Source: Aureobasidium sp. EXF-3400 (Eukaryota; Ascomycota; Dothideomycetes; Dothideales; Saccotheciaceae). Taken from it: a stretch of 64,000 bases of DNA. The stretch spans positions 124,001 to 188,000 of the forward strand of contig SWBL01000049.1 in NCBI GenBank assembly GCA_024195585.1. Direction: 5' to 3'. The stretch's first letter is position 1. The number at the start of each line of letters is the position of its first letter. A program made the translations under genes and the position numbers. Below the pieces are notes generated by a model. The model did no database searches. It worked only from the letters and a program-made list of their open reading frames with translations, and was not told the DNA's origin. This document shows positions 9,920 through 19,184 of this stretch, piece after piece.

Positions 9920-12600
9920 AGATGACCAGGTCCCTGAGTCTCCAATCTCACAACACACTTGCAGGACTCGATCTGTTCTCGACATGCTCGACACATGGCT
10001 TGGAGAATGACGTTTTGAGCAGGATTTACAGACCTACTCCTTTCTTCTTCTTCCCCTTTCCAACTCAGCCCTTCTTTGAGTTGTACAGCGTCTAGATGTG
10101 ACGTGCCGCTTGTGTTTGGTTACACCCTGGAAGGACACATATCTGGCGTTCACAACACTCCATCAAAGATTGCCTATGAGATTGACCACATTATCAGGCA
10201 TAATATTTTTTTTGTTCCCAGAACTACGTCACATAGAGCTCATTATTCATGGTCCAGATCAGTCAAACGCATGTAACCTATAAGGCATCATGCGATGCTA
10301 AACTCGCTGATACTCAATCGATCGTTACTTCGCTCTCGAGGATACACCACGTCACCAATTGTCGATTTACCATCCTCATTGAGGTATATGCCTTCTCCTC
10401 CAATATATGCACCATGAGGCGGCTTTCCACTATACCACTCAAGATTCACTCGCAATATATCGCAATACCACGTGATGTGTCATTTTTACGACGACACCGT
10501 TGTTGTTTAACTGCGACTGTTCTGTGTTATATTACTATCACAAACCAGGTGTTGAGAACTGTCACTCCTGTGACGAGACGAACACTGATCGCATGCCAGT
10601 ATCCGGCGAAGATAGTGCGAGTAGCAACGCGATCAGGTCCCTGATTCTTCAATACTACCTCTTTCCCCTCATACTCTACATACTCTACATCTCTATCAGG
10701 TCCCCTTGAAGTGTGTCCATCTCTCCTCGTCCGGTTTAAATCCTTAAAGAAACACATCAGGTACATACACCTGATCACTTCTCCTCTCCTTGCGTCTTGA
10801 GCAACGTATTTCTAACCCAAGTGGTAACCCACAACCTTTGCGAGTGGTGTCTGGCTTCGGCCATGGATGTGGTGTGGCTTCTCGAAGAAGGAATTGAATT
10901 GGAAAGGTATCGTAAAGGTGTTCTGCTGAAGTATTTATTGGTTGTGTAGTTATAATGCAACGAGCTAAATGGATTATGAGGGTCGTCAAGCTCTCTGGCT
11001 GCTTCAAACTCTTGTTATCAAATGCCAGTGTTCATACAGGAAACAAGTCGGAATCAAAAGTCTCGGCAGCAAAATCGAGTCGAGGTATGAGTGAGTATAA
11101 GACACGACTGCTAGTACTCAACGCTGCTCAAACTCCTGGTATGAGAAGACCGCTTCCAGCAACCATATGCATGATACACCGGTATCATATCTTTTGGGTC
11201 TACATGCTTCAACGTCTCGTAGGCCTGGCAAGGGGTGCAGCCAGAAGGGGCGACGGACGTCCCACAGCAACTTGAACCTTTCACAAGGCTGCTACGATAA
11301 TCACTCTATAGGTAAACCCATCTTACATCCACAAGGGGGCTACGGTAGGTTCTCGCATTGACCAGCTGGCTCAAGTAGCATGCTAGCCTACATAAAGTCA
11401 GGTTTTATTTGGTCGCCTTCCTCGCTATGGAAAAACACGCCACGATGTATCAATGTCAGAGCATACATGGACCATAAGAGTTCAGTCGGTGCTGCATACA
11501 ATCGCGATACTTGAGAGGGATGTGTTAACTAGACAGAGACTAACGAGGTCAATGACCCCTGTATCCCCAATAACTCCTTCCTGGTAGCAAGTATTGTCTG
11601 GAGATATCTCCAAGCTGGTTCCAACCACTCGCGTCTGCCGTGCATTCTGATGGAGTGCAAGAGAAACACAGACCTGACCTTTCTCTCTGATTCTGCATCT
11701 GGAAGCAAGAAAACTAGGAGCACCAACCATGGCATTTCTCCGGCTTCCAATGGGCAGCGAATGTTAGGCCATCTCGGTAGTATATTATCTCAGAGGGAGT
11801 TGGTCCTTTATACATGAAATTATACTGTGCAGGTTGCCCAACTAGGATACCCTATTCTTGTGATCATTATCCTGAACCAGCTAGTGTGGTTCCTGGAATG
11901 TTGATTCCAAGAAGATGCTGCGTGTCGAATACTCACCTTTTTTGATAGACATGTCGAAGTCTGTAGCAATCAACTGACGGACAAAACACATCGCATTGCT
12001 CTGTAGTATCTTTTGCCACAGCGATCAAGCCTTGTTGAGAGATCTTCTGCTGATTACATAAGCTGATATGCTGCCATACTGCTACTAGACTCTGCTACTG
12101 AAGCATCACAGTAGGACAAGATTACCACGCATCCTGTACGGCAGTCTCTATGAGATCATTTGTCCTCGATTGGCCGGTAAGTTCTTGATACCTCAGCGGA
12201 GAGTATCAAGATACAGCACGATGATCACGTACTATCTTGCCAAACTTGTGTGTCTATTTATGAGACCAGTCTCGTCTTGTTTCGAAGGAGAACCACAAAA
12301 ATTCTTCATTATGCAACAAATCCAGCTGTGGATTTGAAGACTACGCCCGAAAAAGCTCTTGAAGCTGTCGCCCGGGGTGTCGTTTGAGATCAAGGTTGTT
12401 GGGCATCCTCAGAGTGGAAACAACCAGGTCACTGATCCTGTGATTCTATCACTGTTCTCCCCCTTCCATCTGACGCCGTTCATATATATGTCTAGAGTAA
12501 TCGAACCTGCTGATTCGATATGGGTCCCTCGTGAAGCATAAAAGGAACACAGACCCGATCGTCTCTCCACTGCCGCTCCAGACTTGGCCTCCGAGACTTA
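9920..12600. repeat. Dispersed degenerate repeat blocks
   Basis: A block reading CAGGTCCCTGA or CAGGTCACTGA followed by a pyrimidine-rich stretch occurs near 9926, 10630 and 12425. A second block, GAAACACA or GGAACACAGACC plus a CTCTC-type tail, occurs near 10747, 11662 and 12545, in the same orientation and partly in the same order. Copies differ at many sites, so the element is old or mutated. I cannot identify a transposon family or terminal repeats. Confidence 0.35.
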
Positions 12601-13099
12601 CAATCTGTAGAATCCTGCTCGTCCAATTTGCACCGCAATCCAATGGCCAGGAGTGAGGTGATCCTGTGAAGACGCAAACGACGGTGATGGCAAGTTACAA
12701 GCCAATGTACGTCGATTTTATACCTGCGTGAGCAAAACTTGATACATGGGCTCTGATACATCAACCGATCAAATCCCGATGGTTCTGGTTCTGTTTTCCG
12801 GATCTCTGCTCTGTGGGATTGAGAGATAAGCCATGGCCAATGATATCTCAATAGATGATATGACATAGCCACCAGGCGGCCCTCGAAGGGCGGCACAGTA
12901 AACGGCATTGATTCATGTAGTAGCTGACTCTCAGACGTTCAGCTAAAATGAATGTTCCATTCTTATTCCAGCAGACACTGTCATAGACAATATCATTTTT
13001 CATTATATCTCCACTATCACGCAACCACATGAGCTCGACACCAACGAAGGAAGACGACACAACTCAATCGCTAGCAGATCCCCACAGCCACAGAGCTGT

Positions 13100-14480
13100 T
13101 GACTCGTGCGAGAGAGGTGATAGAATACAGCAAAGAGGTCACACACCGTTGTGTCAAACCCACCTCTTCTCGTGCGGAAAGAGTGAGAAGTAGCCGCCAA
13201 GCTTCACAAAGATCGAACACTGGAGTATGTGTAGTGGAAAAGAGAAAACTCGAAGCGTTTCTCCGAGAAATGATAATACCTTAACGACACCTGTGATGGG
13301 CGACATTGTTCCTCATCATCGACGCAAGACTGAAGCTGTCGAGGAGAGCGAAGAGGATGACAAGATTCGGCAGAGAGGTTATGAACGATTCGGATGGACT
13401 CACGTGTTTAGTTTCGATAGCGAGAACTACGAAGTAACTATCGAGATTCACGGATCCGTTAGAACGTCAAAATATGCGTGGCGAGATAGATCAGATATTA
13501 GACCTTCGATAATAACCATCGGACTATCTCAACTGTATCGTGCATCTTTATCGTCTGATTGAGATTGGGAAGGCCTTGGGAGAGAGAACACTCAAACACT
13601 CAAACACTCAAGGCACAATGTCGAGGTAGCAAAGAGGTTCCAGCCCGTTCAGATGAGCTCCTCGCTTCATCTCGAGCGCGAAGGATAGAGATGGTCGTCG
13701 GTACTCACGGCATCAAGCGGAAACCTAAGGTATATTTGGTGGAGATCAAGCAGATATCGGAGGATCTTCGATCAAACGCTGATGGCCAAAGAGGTTGTAA
13801 ACGATTTAGATAACCTCATGCACCTCATCTCGAGCGCGAGGGGTGGAATGTAGCGACGAAGCTGCACGAGTCGAGCGGAAGACCGTATAGTGTAGTGAGA
13901 TTGAGGAGATGTTGGGCGCTCGATGGATGAATACTGATGCTCACAGAGGCTACAAACCACGTAGACAAACTTATGTGCTTCGTCTTGCGTGCGAGAGGTG
14001 GGAAGTAGCGATGAAGCTGCACAGATCGATCTGAATATCAGCGTATGTGCAGCGGGATGTAACGATATTGGGTGCTTGTTGGACAGACACGGGCTAATGA
14101 AAAGCCCAGTGCCGTGTAGTGGAACTAAAAACACGTCGAGCGCTCATTGAAATGACGACGATACAGCGTCTCTATCGTGCATCCTTTCAGTCGGAGGCTC
14201 AGGGAAGCGTTTGCGGGAACCATCGGAAACTGAGATGAAATTAGTTTCTCGTTCCAGGCGGAAGGAGTGAGAAACAGCGGTCGACATTCACGATCAGACG
14301 AACACTAGAAAATGTTGGGCGGGACTGAGAAGACCCTGGACGCTTGTTGAACGAACACGGATCAAACGAAAGATCAGGATCGTGCAGTGGAACTAAGGAG
14401 ACGTCGGGCGCTTGTTGGACGACGACGATGACATAGCATCTGCATGGTGCATTCTTTTAGCTGTACGTTCTGAAAACGCA
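13100..14480. repeat. Degenerate tandem repeat, unit about 155 bp
   Basis: A motif like CAAAGAGGTT-TAAACGATT recurs at about 13369, 13632, 13788 and 13943, the last three about 155 bp apart. A linked motif, CTCGAGCGCGAGGGGTG-AATGTAGCGACGAAGCTGCAC in variant forms, follows at about 13669, 13828 and 13983, with weaker copies at 13168 and 14247. A third block (GTGTAGTGGAACTAA ... CGCTTGTTGGACGA) appears at about 14115 and 14382, 267 bp apart. Copies are 60-80 percent alike by eye. The pattern is that of an ageing minisatellite or nested tandem array. Confidence 0.55.
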
Positions 14481-14575
14481 TGTATGGGAGCAAGCAAAAA
14501 TTGAATTTCTTTTGGGGAATGGGGGTATCTCTGGTGTAAAAAACGCGACTTCTCTTTCCATCTCTCTGTCTTCCA

Positions 14576-15271
14576 TCAAGTCATCAACAGCTCAGTGCGG
14601 TGGAGCCCAGCATACTGTGTACGCTCAGTGTCCTCCTCAGTAGCAGTGCGGTAATCATCATGCAGCACATCCACAGATTCTGCCCAAGTCTTGTCGAATT
14701 CATCCTCGTTGACAGCCCAAATGCCCTCTCTAAGTCTCTTGTGGCGCTCACGGTCTTCTTCGATTCTCTGCTCTGCTTGTCTCTTTTCCACCCTGACGTT
14801 GCCATTGCTGTGACGTGGTGCTTCTTCGGGACTTGCGGTGCCTCCTACACCGCCAATGTGATCGCGGTCTTTGATGCAGTCTTCCAATTCATCCACTGTT
14901 TGTTGCTGCAAGTATTTCTTTCCAGCAAGGTTTCTGAGAACTTTGCGCACGACCTTGACATTAGCAGCGCCACTGCCATCTTCAGGAGCGACCAAGTCGA
15001 CAATACGCAAGATATCTCTTTCCATCATGCGGACGAACTCGATGTGGTTCGCAGCAGCGGCGACATCGCAGAGGGTTTCGAAGAAGTAGAAGATGTTTGC
15101 GCGGTTGTTGAGGGAATTGCGTTCGAGGTTTTCGAGGATGCAGGAGTGTAGGTCTTCGTCCCATTCGCGGTATTTGATGGCCCAAACTGCGGCTTTTTGG
15201 GCGGAGGTGACTGAGGCGTTGAGGTGTTGTAGTTGGCTGTTGAAGCGCATGCGGACTTCGAAGGGGTCCAT
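14576..15271 (-). CDS. CTK3: CTD kinase I gamma subunit (Ctk3)
   Basis: A single exon of 231 residues. The start MDPFEVRMRFNSQLQHLNAS and the following segments (KYREWDEDLHSCILENLER, NNRANIFYFFETLCD) are the hallmark of the Ctk3 N-terminal CID-like helical domain. The region after about residue 165 is charged and contains RHKRLREGIWAV and DEFDKTW, the conserved C-terminal Ctk3 block that contacts the cyclin Ctk2. CTDK-I phosphorylates Ser2 of the RNA polymerase II C-terminal repeat and supports elongation and 3'-end formation in the nucleus. Length fits the family. It shares a 500-bp divergent promoter with the PRO3 gene. An upstream ORF from 15585 overlaps its start in another frame. Confidence 0.92.
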   Translation of the reverse strand: MDPFEVRMRFNSQLQHLNASVTSAQKAAVWAIKYREWDEDLHSCILENLERNSLNNRANIFYFFETLCDVAAAANHIEFVRMMERDILRIVDLVAPEDGSGAANVKVVRKVLRNLAGKKYLQQQTVDELEDCIKDRDHIGGVGGTASPEEAPRHSNGNVRVEKRQAEQRIEEDRERHKRLREGIWAVNEDEFDKTWAESVDVLHDDYRTATEEDTERTQYAGLHRTELLMT

Positions 15272-15585
15272 TGTGGCTGGATGGGTTGGAGTAGGTGATG
15301 GAACTTGACGACGTGCTTGACGGGTTGCACCTCTTCAGTGGGAGGTGGTGGAGGGGCGGTCGGCTTCGTGCCTTGCGATTGGTGTTTAGCGTGGAGGACG
15401 GTGCGCAGGGAGAGGCCGAGATAGAGGCACTCGGAGGCGTCGGCAGGGAAGCGAGGCAGGCTCGAGTCCGGCACGGGGCGGAGACGGGGCGCGGGAGGAG
15501 GGATAAGGGGCAGGAGGTTGCTGGTGTCGTCGTCGACGACGAGGGCAGGCTCGTGCTGCCCGGCAGACTGCTTGCCGGAGGCCAT
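15025..15585 (-). other. Upstream ORF overlapping the CTK3 start in another frame
   Basis: An ATG-started frame of 186 codons begins 314 nt upstream of the CTK3 start and runs about 250 nt into CTK3 in another frame. The part upstream of CTK3 encodes a proline-rich segment (LLPLIPPPAPRLRPVP) followed by DASECLYLGLSLRTVL, which looks more protein-like than chance. Within CTK3 it is probably only a shadow. It could be a regulatory uORF, a separate small gene whose real end uses an intron I cannot place, or chance in GC-rich DNA. I do not recognise the sequence. Confidence 0.3.
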
Positions 15586-15771
15586 TTCCGCTCGTTGTGG
15601 TTAGCGCCGGGTAGATCCGAGGATGGGCCGAGATCGGAGCTTTGAGCTCTGGCGGGGCAGCTGAAGTGATGTGAAACTCGCGCTCTTCGGTTCACTTTAC
15701 ACATTCAAGTGATAAGCTAATTGACCTCTCTTCAATTGACACCAGTAATCATCTACTGCAATAACATCACA
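15272..15771. promoter_or_regulatory. Shared divergent promoter of CTK3 and PRO3
   Basis: Exactly 500 bp separate the two start codons. The CTK3-proximal half is GC-rich and carries an open frame on the minus strand (15585 downwards), described separately. The PRO3-proximal part is less GC-rich and ends in an A-rich leader (ATAACATCACAATGG). Confidence 0.6.
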
Positions 15772-16759
15772 ATGGCTTCAGACAATGGCCTCACTCTGTC
15801 CGTGATCGGATGCGGTAAGCCCAACAACAACAGGATGTACTGAACTCAACACTGATGTCTCTACAGGTACCATGGGCATTGCCATCCTAGGCGGCATCAT
15901 GGACTCCCTCAGCTCCTCCCAATCCTCCGAGCAAGAGCAAAACCTCCCACCCCGTCTTCCCAGCCGCTTCAATGCCACATGCCGCAGCGATCGCAGTGCC
16001 TCGCGCATCAAGAACGAGCTAGGGAAATACAACGCCAACCTCAATGTCATTCAATCCGACAACGTGCGCGCAATGGAAGAAGCAGATGTAGTCCTGCTAG
16101 CCTGCAAACCCTTCTACGTCAAGGATGTCTTGCAAGCAGAGGGTGTGCGCGAAGCCCTTGAGGGTAAACTGCTCATCAGCATTCTGGCCGGTGTACCTGA
16201 GGCTCAATTGGAAGATCTGCTATACCCTGGTCTATCGCATGAGGAGGTTCGTGAGAAGATCACTATTGTGCGTACGATGCCCAATACTGCTTCAAAGGTG
16301 CGCGAGAGCATGACGGTTATCAATCAATCTACGCCCCCGCTGGAGAAAGATACCAAGAACTTGGTTCATTGGATGATGTCGCGTATTGGCAAGGTTGTTG
16401 AGATTGAGCCCAAGAACATGGATGCTTGTACTGCTCTGTGTGGCTCTGGACCCGCATTTGCGGCTTTGATCATGGAGGCTCTTGCTGATGGCGGTGTCGC
16501 TATGGGTATCCCGAGAGCAGAGGCAAACCTTATGGCTGCACAGGTCATGAGAGGTACCACTGGACTGGTGCAGGATGGAGAGCATCCCGCTATTCTGAGG
16601 GAGAAGGTGTCGACGCCTGGTGGTTGCACTATCGGAGGTCTTCTTGCCCTGGAGGACGGAGCTGTGAGGAGTCATGTTTCTAGGGCTGTGAGGGAGGCTA
16701 CCGTTGTTGCCAGTCTGCTTGGAAGTGGAGCAAAGAATGTCAATGGAACCAGGCATTGA
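15772..16759 (+). CDS. PRO3: Pyrroline-5-carboxylate reductase
   Basis: Two exons, 15772-15814 and 15867-16759; the 52-nt intron interrupts the nucleotide-binding glycine motif. The product has 311 residues. It catalyses the NAD(P)H-dependent last step of proline biosynthesis. The Rossmann motif VIGCGTMG lies at residues 11-18. The ACKPF segment, the TMPNTASKV loop and the C-terminal signature (STPGGCTIGGL with the helix around ALEDG) mark the family. A Ser/Gln-rich insertion of about 20 residues (SLSSSQSSEQEQ) sits after the first helix, in a position that varies among fungi. It converges with RPC37, leaving 118 bp between the two stops. Confidence 0.95.
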
Positions 16760-16877
16760 GGAGCGTTTTCGTTCGGATACTAGACTTTATCGAGATACCC
16801 CTTGTACGCGACGTGCAGTTCTCCTTCCCCAGCTTGACAACTCTATACTCATAGCATGCAACTTGGTTGCCTGCTTC

Positions 16878-18160
16878 TCAACTCATCTCAACCTCAACCT
16901 CACCACCCATCTCTCCAGCGCCCTCCACATCATCCTCCGCAGCCTCAATCCTCTCCATCTGCTTCTTCGTCAACGGCCTCTTCTTCTTCCTCCCACTCGG
17001 ATCCACTCTCGGCGCCGAAATCGCATCCAAATACTCCTCATTCTTCATCTGACTCTTCAAATGCTTAGCCTCCTTCGTATCCCCATGAAACAGCCTAGAA
17101 TGATAGGTCTCATAACTCGCTTCCTCATCTTCATCAAAGTACTCCAATCTCGTCCATTTTTCCTCTGCTGCGATAAGCAATAGGTTTTTGGCGCGTAAGG
17201 CTTCGAGGTTTTCGACGTCGCGGTTGTCTTTGTAGGTTTGGGCTAGTGCGAGGGCTTGGGGTTGTTTTGCAGCCGCGGCGGTTGAACTGGGGTTGGAATT
17301 GCTTTCTGCTGCTTCGGTGCGGCGGGCGGCGGTTTCGGCGTGGGTTATTGCGTCGACGTGGTGGAATTGGGGGCGCATTTGGACTACGCCGTCCACGCGT
17401 GTGAGGTGGAGTTCGTCTGAAGGTTTGGTTAGATGGTTATCAATTGTAGAATGATGAAGCTGTTCTCTTTCTTGCGAGGCGCATTTTCCAGAGGACAACC
17501 ATTGATGAATAAAGATGTGACGGGAAGAAAGGAAGACTTATGAGAAGGAAGAAAGAAAAGAAAATCAGATGCAAAGAGACAGAACTTACCACCACGGAAG
17601 GCTCCCAACATGTAATTGGGATTTCCCGCTTCATCCTGCAGAATTTGACCTCCCAGCGTCTGCTTCTGAAAGACCGCATCCCTATTGACAGCCTCCTGAA
17701 ACCTCGCCAACCCTTGATCAACACTCATCTCACCATTCTCCTGCTTACCCCTCCCCTTCCCACCTTTGGTCGGCGCAAACCCCGCAGCGGCACCAAAAGT
17801 ACCATTTCCACCATTACCCTTTGACTTTCTGATTGCCTCACCCCAAACCAGACTTTGGAATTTGTTAAAGTTTGCACTGGGGTTCATGCCGATGTCCATT
17901 TCCATGAAACCAGCTTGAGGTTTAAGGCGGAAGTCTGTGGGGCGTGCGCCATTGCGGTCGTTGTAGGCTTGACTGCGGTTGCGGTTTGGATACTGGAGGA
18001 GGTAGATTTGCTCGAGTTGGCGTGGGGTGATGAAGACGTTGTATTCGGCGATGACTGGGTCGTCATCTTCCATGTCTTCTGCTCGTGATGCTGGACGCGT
18101 GTGAGTAGCTAATTCGTTTTCTCGTGTGATTGCGAGTTTGTAAGGTTGCTTACGTGACAT
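16878..18160 (-). CDS. RPC37: RNA polymerase III subunit Rpc37 (RPC5 family)
   Basis: Exons 17590-18160 and 16878-17416 with a 173-nt intron (GTAAGT donor, TTCAG acceptor) give 369 residues. The acidic start MEDDDPVIAEYNVFITP and the LEQIYLLQYPNR motif are typical of RPC5/Rpc37, followed by a family-like DELHLTRVDGVVQMRPQFHHVD block after the intron. Rpc37 pairs with Rpc53 in a TFIIF-like subcomplex for termination and reinitiation of Pol III. The C-terminus is basic (GRKKKRPLTKKQ) then acidic. A possible extra intron of 63 nt (18091-18153) begins right after MSR's second codon: GTAAGC donor and CAG acceptor, a multiple of three and free of stops, so 348 residues is an alternative product. 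Confidence 0.88.
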
Positions 18161-19184
18161 TTTGATGTTTTTGTGTGATGTGATGTGAGAAGAAATGACT
18201 TTGATGGTCGTTGGATTTATTTTTTGATAGAGGCCGCTCAGCGGACGAAGATCTCGCCCCACGTTTTGATATGGTCTGTGCTCACATCTTCACCAGTAGG
18301 ATAACCCTGTCGCGATTTTCGATTCGACAAGATATCTTATGGCGATGACTCTGAAGCTCTGCCTTTAATTGAATAGCCAGAGTAGACGAGGTTGTGGTGC
18401 ATGTACATCTTCCTTTTTCACGGAGACGTACCATTGCTGCACGAGTATAATTTTTGACATCTGACGGAACACCCACAGCCGCCAGGCAACATCTACTTCC
18501 AAAAGTCGTTGCAAGTTGCAACGACATACTGATATGTCATTATGTTGTTGGAACAGGAACAATTGCACGTCTCCCGAGCCGAGGAACTGATTGGACATTC
18601 ACGCAGTCAAAATTATCATATTTCGACCATAAACTCAATGAGGCAGGAGCAGGTCAAGCTTTGTGGCACCGAAGCTTCTGCCTTCTGCCTTGCATAAGCC
18701 AGCCATCGAAACTTGCATGCTCAACACATCACCAATCCCGCAAGTCGAGCCACGAACAGTCATGGCTATCTCCAATCATCAGTGCCGCTATGATACATCT
18801 ACAAGGATACTTCTATACCGCTTCTGGCATGACTCATGAGAGATGGAAGCTCTCGCCGGTACAATTCACAGCGAGATTCCTTCCTTGGCAAGCCATCAAT
18901 TCGATCGTCTACCGCGGTAGGCTGCCACATTCGGGGGGATGCAGCGGGACCTCAGAGCGCATTCGATCACAATTGTCGAACGATAAGAAAAAGCACGCCT
19001 GCCGACCTTAGGCAGTCAAATAAATTCACACTCCACATATAACAATGTAGGTGCTGGTCAACCACGGTGCCTCCAACACACAGAGACAGTCACACAGCAA
19101 TCTTGTTTGCAATTTACATTACCTCTAGCTAGGCACTCTGCCTTCTTGTTCTCTGCCTTGAATTTATCTTCACAAAAGTTCGCC
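18161..19184. promoter_or_regulatory. Divergent promoter region of RPC37 and the ABC-C gene
   Basis: About 1 kb with no convincing gene. A 185-codon plus-strand frame at 18454-19011 lacks domain-like sequence and is probably chance. The stretch just before 19185 is pyrimidine-rich and fits a fungal core promoter. Confidence 0.4.

Larger units (their letters stand above)
9334..14575. other. Gene-poor 5.2-kb region with degenerate repeats
   Basis: No open frame here is longer than about 140 codons and none shows a recognisable domain. Two fields of diverged repeats occupy most of it (about 9920-12600 and 13100-14480; see separate entries). Its neighbours are ordinary genes in convergent orientation, so a 5-kb gap is large for this window and suggests decayed repetitive DNA. 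Confidence 0.5.

Noticed and set aside
13227..13813. Two plus-strand frames of 111 and 84 codons as real genes
   Set aside because: They fall inside the degenerate tandem repeat and share no conserved domain; spliced alternatives gave nothing better.
15295..15645. A 116-codon plus-strand frame in the CTK3/PRO3 promoter
   Set aside because: It is antisense to the proline-rich upstream ORF and dominated by Gly/Arg from GC-rich DNA.
18454..19011. A 185-codon plus-strand frame before the ABC-C gene
   Set aside because: No domain, no good start context, and amino-acid content is that of random DNA.
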